From: Microcoleus sp. GA_180221_E-2-1-MAG-45_12
Lineage (GTDB): Bacteria > Cyanobacteriota > Cyanobacteriia > Cyanobacteriales > JAAUUE01
Length of the DNA stretch: 35,432 bases
Assembly (NCBI GenBank): GCA_020692245.1
Contig: JAIMKT010000038.1
Coordinates: 1-35,432 of the forward strand
Reading direction: 5' to 3'
The position numbers and the translations under genes were made by a program. The first letter of the stretch is position 1. Each line of letters opens with the position of its first letter. This document shows positions 16,459 to 25,238 of this stretch, piece by piece. Under the pieces are notes generated by a model. It ran no database searches, was not told the DNA's origin, and saw nothing but the letters and a program-made list of their open reading frames with translations.

Positions 16459-18174
16459 ATGTTCCAGAAATTCAAGCTCCAAAGATTAAAATTCCAAAAG
16501 TTAATGTTCCAAAAGTTAATGTTCCAGAGATTTAAAATACCAATTTGCCTAAGTTTAGGAGTTCTCCTTGCAAGCTATCCTCAAACAGCCAAGGCGGTAG
16601 AGCAGCTCAATCTCCGGTTAGGATTTTTGTCCCAGACTGTGGCGATCGCCGACCTCGAAAACTTTGCAGCCACTGGCGAAATTCCCTCTTCCCTCCGCCT
16701 CTACAGTCCCCTCTTCACCCCAGAAGTTAAAGCTGCCTTGAGTCAACCTTGGCAAGTCCCCCCTTCCCTAGCCCAACGCTTTGTCGATGATTTACTGCCG
16801 ACCCACGATGGCGAGCGGGTGGTGGCGAGTCTGCACCAAGTAATTCCTGAAGCAAACCTGATTGATTTACAAGTTGCCCTCAAAGCAGGAGCAGAACAGG
16901 AATCGGGCTTAAATTTAATTAATTTATTACGTCAATATCCGGGGCAGAAATTAACCCTAGACCTCGGTGGTCTGGCAACGATCGCCCTCCAAATGAATCT
17001 GCCCTACCTCCAGAGCCGACTGCTTGCCCCTTGGTTAGCCCAGGAATTTCATACCGATGCTCCAACTAATTCCCTCGGAGATATAGCGATCGCTGCCCCT
17101 GAGCCGGGAACAAAAATCTTGAACCCCAGCAGTCCGGGAGGTCGGAGAGTCCGGCGGCGGAGTTGGGCGTTTGCCGATCAAAAACGGGAGCGGATCATTC
17201 CAGTTGATGTGTATTGGGGGTCTGGCAGGAGTCCAGTGGCTGAGGCTCCTTTGGTGGTGATTTCCCACGGCTTTGCTGCCGATCGACACTTTTTAGATTA
17301 CCTCGCTAACCATCTTGCTTCCCACGGCATGGTAGTTGTCGCCATTGAGCATCCCAAAAGTAATATTAACTGGCTGGCAAGTATTGCCTTGGGAAATAAT
17401 CCAGAGGCGTTGTTACCTGCAACGGAGTTTGTCGATCGACCCTTGGATGTGAGTTTTGTCCTCGATCGATTGGCGGAAATTAGCTCCCACGGCAGTTTTT
17501 GGCGGGGAAGATTTGCCACCGATAAAGTCACGGTGATTGGGCATTCCTTGGGGGGCTACACTGCCTTAGCTCTAGCCGGGGGAGAATTAGAGCCTACTGC
17601 CGTGAAGGAATTTTGTGAGCAGCGCAGTCCTTGGGAGCGATCGCCCGCCGATTGGTTTCAGTGCAGTGTGGAGCAGTTGCCCCAGGAGAAGTTTTCCTTA
17701 GCAGACCCTCGCATTGCTCAAGCCATCGTCCTCAACCCCATTGCCGGGAGATTGTTTGGCGATCGAGGTTTAGGAAAAATTACCGTGCCGACTCTTCTCC
17801 TCGCCAGTAGCCACGATACGGTGACACCGCCCCTAGAACACCAACTCCGAGCTTTCCAACAAATCAATACCCAAAAATATCTGCTGACGGCGATCGGGGG
17901 CACCCATCTCAGTGTCAGCGATCCCCGCCATATCAATCAAGACCTTGCCACAAATCCCCTTGTCCCCGAAGTTGTAGGGGAGGCTGCCAAACCTGTGCAT
18001 AATGTCCTCAAGGGAGTTAGCCTCGCCTTTATTATGCAACTAACCCCAGAGGCAAATAATTATATTTCTTTTCTCAATCCCACCTATATCCAAGCCCAAT
18101 CTGCGGATAATTTAAATTTTCGATTTAACACCAGTCTCTCCTTGGCGACAACGAAATTATTGCAAATGTTTTAG
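16459..18174 (+). CDS. Alpha/beta hydrolase with N-terminal DUF1400 domain, exported
   Basis: Residues about 45-180 match the cyanobacterial DUF1400 domain (AVEQLNLRLGFLSQTVAIAD, FAATGEIPSSLRLYSPLFTP). An alpha/beta hydrolase follows: PLVVISHGFAADRHFLDYLA (oxyanion region), nucleophile Ser363 in VIGHSLGGYTAL, and a C-terminal His in IGGTHLSVSD. It resembles dienelactone hydrolase and platelet-activating-factor acetylhydrolase types; the substrate is unknown. The first 26 residues are a repeat of FQKLM-like units from a 15-base DNA repeat. A better start is Met21 (16519, MFQRFKIPICLSLGVLLASY), which gives a clean signal peptide ending TAKA. Full open frame 571 residues. Confidence 0.88.
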   Translation: MFQKFKLQRLKFQKLMFQKLMFQRFKIPICLSLGVLLASYPQTAKAVEQLNLRLGFLSQTVAIADLENFAATGEIPSSLRLYSPLFTPEVKAALSQPWQVPPSLAQRFVDDLLPTHDGERVVASLHQVIPEANLIDLQVALKAGAEQESGLNLINLLRQYPGQKLTLDLGGLATIALQMNLPYLQSRLLAPWLAQEFHTDAPTNSLGDIAIAAPEPGTKILNPSSPGGRRVRRRSWAFADQKRERIIPVDVYWGSGRSPVAEAPLVVISHGFAADRHFLDYLANHLASHGMVVVAIEHPKSNINWLASIALGNNPEALLPATEFVDRPLDVSFVLDRLAEISSHGSFWRGRFATDKVTVIGHSLGGYTALALAGGELEPTAVKEFCEQRSPWERSPADWFQCSVEQLPQEKFSLADPRIAQAIVLNPIAGRLFGDRGLGKITVPTLLLASSHDTVTPPLEHQLRAFQQINTQKYLLTAIGGTHLSVSDPRHINQDLATNPLVPEVVGEAAKPVHNVLKGVSLAFIMQLTPEANNYISFLNPTYIQAQSADNLNFRFNTSLSLATTKLLQMF

Positions 18175-18198
18175 TTTTTAGAGTTTGATTTTTAAAAT

Positions 18199-18223
18199 AA
18201 AAAAAGGACGATATTTCACGCCC
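18199..18223 (-). terminator. Probable intrinsic terminator of glgP
   Basis: On the minus strand a 5-bp stem (GGGCG/CGTCC, one G-U pair) with an 8-base loop at 18206-18223 is followed by seven T residues at 18205-18199. It is about 110 bases past the glgP stop and reads in the right direction. The stem is short, so strength is uncertain. Confidence 0.5.
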
Positions 18224-18242
18224 TCAGTATTTATCTAACAAT

Positions 18243-18286
18243 GTTCTAATAGAGTTCTAGTAGAGTTCTAGTAGAGTTTTATTAGA
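18243..18286. repeat. 11-bp tandem repeat downstream of glgP
   Basis: Four units: GTTCTAATAGA, GTTCTAGTAGA (twice, exact) and GTTTTATTAGA. It lies between the glgP stop and its probable terminator. Confidence 0.8.
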
Positions 18287-18295
18287 ATTCTATTT

Positions 18296-18316
18296 GGTGG
18301 GCGATGCCCACCCTAC
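18296..18316 (-). repeat. REP-like hairpin, GGTGGGC class, with GTAG
   Basis: Minus strand: GTAG followed by a GGTGGGC/GCCCACC stem with a three-base ATC loop (stem 18296-18312). It is 18 bases after the glgP stop. The palindrome differs from the GGCTTTAGCC class but keeps the GTAG lead. Confidence 0.65.
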
Positions 18317-18333
18317 TTGGCTAATGTTTAGTC

Positions 18334-20856
18334 TTAGAGACTTGTGGATTTGTAATCATCGACCTCGATCGCCACGGGTTCGACTTTCCAAATTTCTTTG
18401 GCGTACTCATCAATGGTGCGATCGGAAGAAAACTTACCCATGCGGGCCGAGTTGAGGATCGACATCCGAGTCCATTCGTCTTGATTTTGGTAGGCTTGGC
18501 TCACTCGGTCTTGACAGTCAATGTATTCTTGATAGTCGGCAAAGAGTAAGTAGTCATCGTGGTACATCAGGGAATCAACCAAGGGCTTAAAGAGTTGGGT
18601 ATCACCATTGGAGAAGTCTCCCGAAGCAATGCGATCGATCACAGCCTTCAGGTTATCATTGCCATGGTAGTAGTCCTCAGGATTATACCCCTGAGCTTTG
18701 AGGGCGTAGACTTCAGCCGCAGTCAGCCCAAACAAGAAGAAGTTATCTTCCCCCACCTCCTCCCGGATTTCAATATTTGCCCCATCAAGAGTGCCAATGG
18801 TCAAAGCTCCGTTCATGGAGAATTTCATATTTCCGGTTCCCGAGGCTTCTTTCCCCGCAGTGGAGACTTGTTCTGAGAGATCGGCAGCAGGATAGATCAT
18901 CTTACCTAGGGAAGCACTAAAGTTGTTGACAAATACTACCTTCAAACGTCCCCGGACATCAGGATCCCGGTTTACAACTTCTGCCACCGCATTAATTAAC
19001 TTGATAATTAATTTTGCCATGTAGTAGCCCGGTGCTGCCTTGCCGCCAAAGATCACCGTCCGGGGCTGGATGTAGACATTGGGATCAGCCTTAATCCGGT
19101 TGTAGAGGGTGATCACATGGAATATTGCCAAATGTTGCCGTTTGTATTCGTGAATCCGCTTAACTTGGACATCAAAAATCGAATCCGTGGAGACTTCAAT
19201 GCCATTATTTTGGAGAATATAACGGGCGAGGCGTTCTTTGTTCGATCGCTTAATTTGCTTCCATCGATCGCAGAAGGCAGGATCATCAATGTAGGCTTCC
19301 AGCTTGCGGAGATCATCCATGTGGGTGAGCCAATGGTCAGAGCCGAGTTTCTCCGTAATTAGGTCACATAGTTGGGGATTACTGAGGAGCATCCACCTGC
19401 GGGGAGTGACACCATTGGTTTTGTTAAAGAACTTTTCTGGCCATAGCTTATAGAAATCCTTGAGGACATCTTGCTTCAGTAATTCCGTATGCAAGGCGGC
19501 GACCCCGTTGATGGCATGACTCCCCACACAAGCCAGATGCGCCATCCGCACCGATTTCTCTTCCCCTTCTTCAATAAGGGATAGCCGTTCGAGCAGCCCC
19601 TCATCTCCGGGATACCAAGTTTTCACATCAGCAAGGAAACGCTGGTTAATTTCATAGATAATTTCTAGATGTCTAGGCAGTACGGTACCAAAGAGACTCA
19701 CTGCCCATTTTTCTAGAGCTTCTGGCATCAGGGTATGGTTGGTGTAGGCAAAGGTTTTCTGGGTAATCCGCCACGCCCGATCCCACTCTAAACCATGCTC
19801 ATCTAGCAACAGACGCATGAGTTCGGCAATACTCACGGCGGGGTGGGTGTCGTTGAGTTGGATTGCTGCCTTGTCGGGGAGATTATCGAGGCTGCTATTA
19901 GCTCTCAGGTGATGGCGGATAATATCCTGAAGCGAACAGGAGACAAAGAAGAACTGCTGCTCTAGGCGGAGTTGTCGTCCTTGGGGGGTGTTGTCGTTGG
20001 GGTAGAGAACTTTGGAGATGGTTTCCGATCGCATCTTACTCGCCACCGCTCCATCGTAGTCCCCGGCATTAAAGGCTTGGAAGTTAAAATCATCACTGGA
20101 TTCGGCTTTCCATAACCGCAGGGTATTAACGGTGTTGGTGTTGTAGCCCGGCACTGGGGTATCGTAGGGCAGCCCCATGACTCGCTCCTTGGGAATCCAG
20201 AGGACTTTGGGGTTACATTTCTCATCGTGGTAGACCTCGGTATAGCCACCGAATTTCACCTCTACTTTTTCGTCGGGGCGGACAATTTCCCAAGGATTAC
20301 CCAGCCGGAGCCATTTGTCGGGAATTTCCACCTGCCAACCTTCACTGATGGCTTGAGTAAAGATGCCAAATTCATAGCGGATGCCATAACCCACGGCGGG
20401 GAGTTCGAGGGTAGCCAGGGAATCCAAGAAACAAGCAGCTAAACGCCCCAAACCCCCGTTACCTAAACCTGGATCCGGCTCCTGTTCCAGCAAGTCGTGG
20501 ATATTCAGCCCCGATTCTTTTACCGCTTGGGTGGCTCGATCGAGCAGCCCCAAATTAATTAAGCTATTGCCCAAATGTCTGCCCATCAAAAATTCTGCCG
20601 ATAGGTAATAGACAGTTTTCACATCCTTCTCGTTGTAGGTTTGGAGAGTTTTCAGCCAACGGCGGAGGAGACGATCGCGGGCGGTGTAGGCTAAGGCCAT
20701 GTAGTAGTCATCGGTAGTAGCGAGGGATTCGTACTTGCCTTGGAGGTAGAAGAGTTGATCAGTAAAGGCTCGTTTTAGGGTTTCTACGCTCATGCCAGTG
20801 CGATCGTCTTCGATCCGGAATTTTTCCGTAGTTTTGCCAGTGGTGGTTTCAGTCAT
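18334..20856 (-). CDS. glgP: Glycogen phosphorylase
   Basis: The enzyme releases glucose-1-phosphate from alpha-1,4-glucan stores. The 840-residue length is normal. N-terminal YYLSAEFLMGRHLGNSLINL, EPDPGLGNGGLGRLAACFLD, and the pyridoxal phosphate segment GKEASGTGNMKFSMNGALTI (the Lys in NMKF carries the cofactor) with TLDGANIEI are all present. LNDTHPAVSIAELMRLL and RIHEYKRQHLAIFHVI are also family signatures. The start is ATG 20856. In cyanobacteria this enzyme mobilises glycogen in the dark. It stands alone; a probable terminator lies about 110 bases beyond the stop and a REP pair lies upstream. Confidence 0.98.
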   Translation of the reverse strand: MTETTTGKTTEKFRIEDDRTGMSVETLKRAFTDQLFYLQGKYESLATTDDYYMALAYTARDRLLRRWLKTLQTYNEKDVKTVYYLSAEFLMGRHLGNSLINLGLLDRATQAVKESGLNIHDLLEQEPDPGLGNGGLGRLAACFLDSLATLELPAVGYGIRYEFGIFTQAISEGWQVEIPDKWLRLGNPWEIVRPDEKVEVKFGGYTEVYHDEKCNPKVLWIPKERVMGLPYDTPVPGYNTNTVNTLRLWKAESSDDFNFQAFNAGDYDGAVASKMRSETISKVLYPNDNTPQGRQLRLEQQFFFVSCSLQDIIRHHLRANSSLDNLPDKAAIQLNDTHPAVSIAELMRLLLDEHGLEWDRAWRITQKTFAYTNHTLMPEALEKWAVSLFGTVLPRHLEIIYEINQRFLADVKTWYPGDEGLLERLSLIEEGEEKSVRMAHLACVGSHAINGVAALHTELLKQDVLKDFYKLWPEKFFNKTNGVTPRRWMLLSNPQLCDLITEKLGSDHWLTHMDDLRKLEAYIDDPAFCDRWKQIKRSNKERLARYILQNNGIEVSTDSIFDVQVKRIHEYKRQHLAIFHVITLYNRIKADPNVYIQPRTVIFGGKAAPGYYMAKLIIKLINAVAEVVNRDPDVRGRLKVVFVNNFSASLGKMIYPAADLSEQVSTAGKEASGTGNMKFSMNGALTIGTLDGANIEIREEVGEDNFFLFGLTAAEVYALKAQGYNPEDYYHGNDNLKAVIDRIASGDFSNGDTQLFKPLVDSLMYHDDYLLFADYQEYIDCQDRVSQAYQNQDEWTRMSILNSARMGKFSSDRTIDEYAKEIWKVEPVAIEVDDYKSTSL

Positions 20857-21012
20857 AAATTTCTGATTGCAGCTTAAGCTGATGATTCGATGATTTAGTT
20901 ACTCTGTTACTCTGATTTTGCCTGTAGGATCACGATTCTCCCTAACAAGATAGGTTAAATTTAATAATCTTGAATGATTTGGGGAACATTGGGGGGCGAT
21001 CGATCATATTTA

Positions 21013-21086
21013 GTAGTGGCGCTTTAACGCAGAAATAATTGCTTTAGCGCAGAATAATTGGAACTAGAAGGCTAAAGCCTTACTAC
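21013..21086. repeat. Inverted pair of REP elements with an internal partial copy
   Basis: GTAGTGGCGCTTTAACGC at 21013-21030 (plus strand, imperfect stem) faces GTAGTAAGGCTTTAGCCTT on the minus strand at 21068-21086. A stem fragment GCTTTAGCGC (21041-21050) lies between them, beside repeated AGAA(A)TAATTG sequence. It lies between ureC and glgP. Confidence 0.75.
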
Positions 21087-21121
21087 AAGTTAAAACGAGT
21101 TAAAACAAATCTAGAACAAAT

Positions 21122-22834
21122 CTAGAATAAAAAGTAGCGCTGGGCCATAGGTAAAACTTCCGCAGGTTCGCAGGTGAGGAGTTCACCATTGGCTCGGACT
21201 TCGTAGGTTTCTGGGTCTACTTGAATTTGGGGCAGTAGGTCATTGTGCTTCATATCCCGTTTGCTAATTTGCCGATTACCAACGGTGGCAATGGTGGGTT
21301 TCTGGAGGTTTAATTGCCCCCGGATATCTGCATCAAGGGCAGCTTGGGACACAAAAGTTAGGGAAGTGTGGGCGATCGCTCCCCCAAAACTAGCAAACAT
21401 CGGACGACTATGGATCGGCTGCGGTGTGGGAATACTGGCATTGGCATCTCCCATCTGGGCGTAGGCAATCATCCCCCCCTTAAGGACAAGCTCTGGTTTC
21501 ACCCCAAAAAATCCCGGTCTCCACAAACACAAATCGGCCAACTTCCCTACTTCCACCGAACCAACGTATTGACTGATCCCGTGGGCGATCGCTGGATTAA
21601 TGGTGTACTTAGATATGTAGCGCTTAGCCCGGAAATTATCATTGCCGACTCCGGTTGCCTCTGCTAACTGTCCCCGTTGCACTTTCATTTTGTGGGCGGT
21701 CTGCCAAGTACGGATGATGACCTCGCCCACCCGACCCATAGCCTGAGAATCGGAAGAGATCATGCTAAAAGCTCCTAGATCTTGGAGGATATCTTCGGCA
21801 GCAATGGTTTCCCGGCGAATTCTCGATTCAGCAAAAGCCACATCTTCGGGAATGGCTGGATCCAAATGATGGCAGACCATCAGCATATCTAGGTGTTCAT
21901 CGATGGTATTCACTGTGTAGGGACGGGTGGGATTGGTGGAAGAGGGCAGGACATTGGCTTCCCCGCAAACTCGGATAATATCGGGCGCATGACCACCCCC
22001 GGCTCCTTCGCTGTGGTAGGTATGGATGACTCGGTTCTTGAAGGCGGCGATCGTGGTTTCCACAAATCCAGCTTCGTTTAAGGTATCCGTATGGATTGCT
22101 ACCTGGACATCGTACTCATCGGCGACCCCTAGACAGGTATCAATGGCGGCGGGGGTTGTTCCCCAATCTTCATGGAGTTTTAAGCCCATGGCTCCAGCTT
22201 GGATCTGTTCCACGAGGGCTTGGGGTTTGCTGCTGTTGCCCTTACCGAGAAAGCCAATATTCATGGGAAAAGCATCGATCGACTGGAGCATCCGAGCGAG
22301 ATACCAGGGGCCCGGAGTACAGGTGGTTGCATTCGTCCCCGCCGCAGGGCCTGTGCCACCGCCGAGCATTGTGGTTATACCAGAGGCGATCGCCACTTCG
22401 ATCTGTTGAGGACAAATAAAGTGAATATGGCTATCAATCCCCCCCGCCGTCAGGATCATCCCTTCCCCGGCAATCACTTCGGTACCGGGACCAATAATAA
22501 TATTTACGTTGTCTTGAATATAAGGGTTGCCAGCTTTGCCGATCTGGAAAATTCTCCCCGCTTTCACCCCCACATCAGCTTTAACGATGCCCCACCAATC
22601 AAGGATCAAAGCATTGGTAATCACCAAATCTACCGCCCCTTCAGCATTGGTAATGGGAGACTGCCCCATGCCATCCCGGATAACTTTACCTCCCCCGAAT
22701 TTCACCTCGTCGCCGTAGGTAGTTAGATCCTGCTCGACTTCAATAAATAGCTCCGTGTCAGCAAGACGGACTCGATCGCCCGTAGTTGGCCCAAAGGTAT
22801 CAGCATAGGCTCGGCGACTCATTCTATAGCTCAT
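21122..22834 (-). CDS. ureC: Urease alpha subunit
   Basis: UreC is the catalytic subunit of nickel urease, splitting urea to ammonia and carbamate. The 570-residue length is normal. Nickel ligands are visible: HIH in [14 protein letters not shown], the carbamylated Lys in [13 protein letters not shown] (with the adjacent catalytic-region His), His in [13 protein letters not shown], and His in [16 protein letters not shown]. The mobile-flap His is in [12 protein letters not shown] choose the ATG at 22834 because GGGAG sits just upstream; the frame opens earlier at a TTG (22855) that lacks such a site. No ureA, ureB or accessory genes occur in the window; scattered urease genes are common in cyanobacteria. 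Confidence 0.97.
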   Translation of the reverse strand: MSYRMSRRAYADTFGPTTGDRVRLADTELFIEVEQDLTTYGDEVKFGGGKVIRDGMGQSPITNAEGAVDLVITNALILDWWGIVKADVGVKAGRIFQIGKAGNPYIQDNVNIIIGPGTEVIAGEGMILTAGGIDSHIHFICPQQIEVAIASGITTMLGGGTGPAAGTNATTCTPGPWYLARMLQSIDAFPMNIGFLGKGNSSKPQALVEQIQAGAMGLKLHEDWGTTPAAIDTCLGVADEYDVQVAIHTDTLNEAGFVETTIAAFKNRVIHTYHSEGAGGGHAPDIIRVCGEANVLPSSTNPTRPYTVNTIDEHLDMLMVCHHLDPAIPEDVAFAESRIRRETIAAEDILQDLGAFSMISSDSQAMGRVGEVIIRTWQTAHKMKVQRGQLAEATGVGNDNFRAKRYISKYTINPAIAHGISQYVGSVEVGKLADLCLWRPGFFGVKPELVLKGGMIAYAQMGDANASIPTPQPIHSRPMFASFGGAIAHTSLTFVSQAALDADIRGQLNLQKPTIATVGNRQISKRDMKHNDLLPQIQVDPETYEVRANGELLTCEPAEVLPMAQRYFLF

Positions 22835-22932
22835 GGCATCTCCCAATTTTCCCAAATTTTAAGAAATACCATACTACTTTTTATCCAAATCTATCCTTAA
22901 AAAATCCTGTATATTCACTTTCTATAATTGGA

Positions 22933-23280
22933 TCACGAAGCTAAATCTGTTGTTCCATAGCCAGTATAAGGACGTTTATAGGGGGGATGTAGTCCGAAAA
23001 TAATATCTTCTTTGGGAACTCCCATTTCTACTAATTTCTGGGCAATATCTACCTCGGTCATGTTGTGCTGAATCCAGATTTTACCTTCTTTGATATCTAG
23101 GTGCATAAAACAAGTATAGATGCGATGTAATCCTTGCCAACCAACATCTAATAATAAATAGCGATCGCCTTCTCGATCAAAAATTAATTGACTCTCGATA
23201 TCTGAATTTCCTAAGTCCTTTCTAACCTCTGCGGTTAATAGTTGACAAACACATTGGCGATAATAAGCTAGCTTGTCCAT
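22933..23280 (-). CDS. xisI: XisI family protein (fdxN element excision controlling factor)
   Basis: The 115-residue protein matches the XisI family: MDKLAYYRQCVCQLLTAEVR, ESQLIFDREGDRYLLLDVGW, YTCFMHLDIKEGKIWIQHNM, and VDIAQKLVEMGVPKEDIIFG. In Anabaena, XisH and XisI are needed for developmental excision of the fdxN element by the recombinase XisF, but family members occur widely in cyanobacteria without that element. The ATG lies inside the end of xisH (13-base overlap), indicating translational coupling. The biochemical role is not established. Confidence 0.93.
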   Translation of the reverse strand: MDKLAYYRQCVCQLLTAEVRKDLGNSDIESQLIFDREGDRYLLLDVGWQGLHRIYTCFMHLDIKEGKIWIQHNMTEVDIAQKLVEMGVPKEDIIFGLHPPYKRPYTGYGTTDLAS

Positions 23281-23684
23281 TCTGTGATTACCTCCTGACG
23301 GGGTTCATAAACAATTAGTTTTAGCTGATAATTTCTAACAGATTCCTGCACAAAGCGTTCTTGGAAAAAGGAGTCAAAGGTATCCAACGGCACAGCCAAA
23401 TACAATACTCGTTCCGGTTCTGTCATTTCTAGGGCAAGACGATAGTTGAGAAATTGTCCTAAGGCGGCATGAAAGTCTGTCAAAGTGGAATTACTCAAGA
23501 AACTTTTAATTTCAATGGCAATTTTGCGTTCTGCTTTTTCAGCCGCTAAGATTTTGTCTGCACCCAGATCAATTTCAAATTTTACTTTATCAATTTTAAT
23601 AACTAGCGGATCTGCGGTAATTTTCCACTGGTCTTTTATTAATGCTTGTCTAACAGCCTCATGGAATAAATCTTTTGCCGCCAT
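23268..23684 (-). CDS. xisH: XisH family protein, PD-(D/E)XK nuclease-like
   Basis: The 138-residue protein matches XisH: AAKDLFHEAVRQALIKDQW, then IDKVKFEIDLGADKILAAEK and KIAIEIKSFLSNSTLTDFH. The Asp of EIDLGAD and the E-x-K of AIEIKSF form a PD-(D/E)XK-like nuclease core, so DNA cleavage is plausible; XisH is structurally grouped with such endonucleases. Later segments (GQFLNYRLALEMTEPERVLY, LAVPLDTFDSFF) are also typical. It is followed by xisI in an overlapping pair. No fdxN element or XisF recombinase is present here. Confidence 0.93.
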   Translation of the reverse strand: MAAKDLFHEAVRQALIKDQWKITADPLVIKIDKVKFEIDLGADKILAAEKAERKIAIEIKSFLSNSTLTDFHAALGQFLNYRLALEMTEPERVLYLAVPLDTFDSFFQERFVQESVRNYQLKLIVYEPRQEVITEWTS

Positions 23685-23808
23685 TACTTGTTCGTTTATT
23701 TTCTAGTTTAACTATTAGGACAAGATATGAGCAACCCAGAACCCGCATGGCTTCCTGCCAAAGAACCCTTTAACAATTCTCAAAAAAATCTTGTAACCTT
23801 TATATAGG

Positions 23809-25077
23809 CTAAATTTTACAAGCCTCAAAGTGAGAGAAGAGACAAATAAACCCAAATGCCATCCAAATACATTCACCACTTGGGAGGTGTCCTTCAAGGG
23901 CTTTATTGTTAAAAGTAATATCTTCGTACAACAACCAACTTCCTTCTTTTCTCCAGCCTACCCTGTCTCCAAAGTTGTTCCAAACCTGTTCATTCTGCTC
24001 TCTTGTTCCCCCAAAACTCTTGTAAATGCGCTTCTGCACCGAGAAGCCAAACTGCCCATTGCTATACTTCACCCATAGTCTATCAATTGTCCGCAAATCC
24101 TCACAAGGAAAATTATCAATACTTGCCGGATCTAACCAACCCTCCTTAGTCCGGTTCGCCACTTCTAGCATTACCTTCTCTGTCTCCTGATCGCTTCTTG
24201 CCATTTCCCCGCCGCCAGCAGCACCTCTAACTGCCGATACTTTACAAGAACCTGAACTTTAATAGGCTTCACTTGCAATAGCTCCAGCCATGCCTCCACC
24301 GTTTGTGTCCTATCCTGTGGCTGTACTGCCATTCCTTGCTTAATCGCTTCCTGCACCGCCGGACTCACTTCTGTAGGTATTTGAAAATCATCCCTTGTTG
24401 CTCGATTAAAAGACGGTTGTGGAACTCTACCAGTCACCAAAGTTGCGAGAGTTGCTGCCAAAGCATAAACATCTGTAAATTCTCCCCGATGCGCTCGATC
24501 GTCATATTGTTCAACGGGGGCAAACCCAAATGTTCCATTTTTAGTATGAGTTTGGGTTAAATCTGGAATAAACTCCCTTGCAATTCCAAAATCAATCAAC
24601 ACCGCCTCATCTGTGGAATCTCTCACCATAATATTCTGGGGTTTCAAATCTCGATGTAATAACCCCTTATCATGCACCACTATCAACGCCTCACCAATCT
24701 GCCGGATATAGCGCACCGCCTCTGCCTCCGGCAACTTTCCTTGCTGCTTTAGCCGTTGCCACAAATCCATCCCCTGAATATATTCCATGACAATACAGGG
24801 CAAACCTTGATGACTAAAATTATTCTCAATCTGGACAATATTGAGGATGGCGACAAATAGCTAACTTCAGGGCTTCATTCTGAAAATCCCGTAAATACTT
24901 ATCTCGATACTCCGCGTACTCCTCATGATTCATCACCTCATCCTTAAGCGTCTTTATTACCCAAGCCCGCCCCTTCCCGTCCTGAGCCAAATAAGTGATA
25001 CCAAAACCACCCTTACCAATGGCTTTTTGGATGGTGTACCGATTTCCATAAAGTGACTGCTCCGCTTGCCAAACCAT
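23809..25077 (-). pseudogene. Ser/Thr protein kinase with C-terminal GUN4 domain, two frameshifts
   Basis: Three open pieces form one gene. 25077-24826 encodes the kinase N-lobe (GRYTIQKAIGKGGFGITYLA-like glycine loop, Lys in WVIKTLK). 24841-24171 encodes the rest (LLHRDLKPQNIMV, VLIDFGIAREF). 24204-23809 encodes a GUN4 domain (EGWLDPASIDNFPCEDLRTI, WVKYSNGQFGFSVQKRIY). An extra base at 24841/24842 breaks the first junction: removing one gives PHIVQIENNF. One base is missing between 24192 and 24193: adding one gives QEADQETEKV. The shifts are +1 and -1, so the GUN4 domain returns to the starting frame. All catalytic motifs are intact, so the decay is recent or the shifts are sequence errors. 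GUN4 domains bind porphyrins in the chlorophyll pathway; kinase-GUN4 fusions are common in cyanobacteria. Confidence 0.85.
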
Positions 25078-25238
25078 AAGCGCTCAAAAACCAAATATTT
25101 GTGCTTATTTTATCCTATTTTTTTGGGGAGTTCAGTGAATAATTGCCAGTAAATTACTATTTGGTAAATTTGTTTAGATTAAACTGTGGCAAAATTAAAG
25201 GTAATCGCAATTTTCCCAGAACTTTTCTGAATTTTCCC

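Noticed and set aside
22933-23684. A developmentally excised fdxN-type element
   Set aside because: No recombinase, nif/fdx gene or element ends are visible; only xisH and xisI are present.
21122-23684. A urease operon
   Set aside because: Only ureC is present; upstream genes are xisI and xisH, and downstream is a REP pair then glgP.
24171-25077. Three separate small genes in place of one kinase
   Set aside because: The pieces join into one kinase-GUN4 protein when one base is removed and one added, and each junction restores family sequence.
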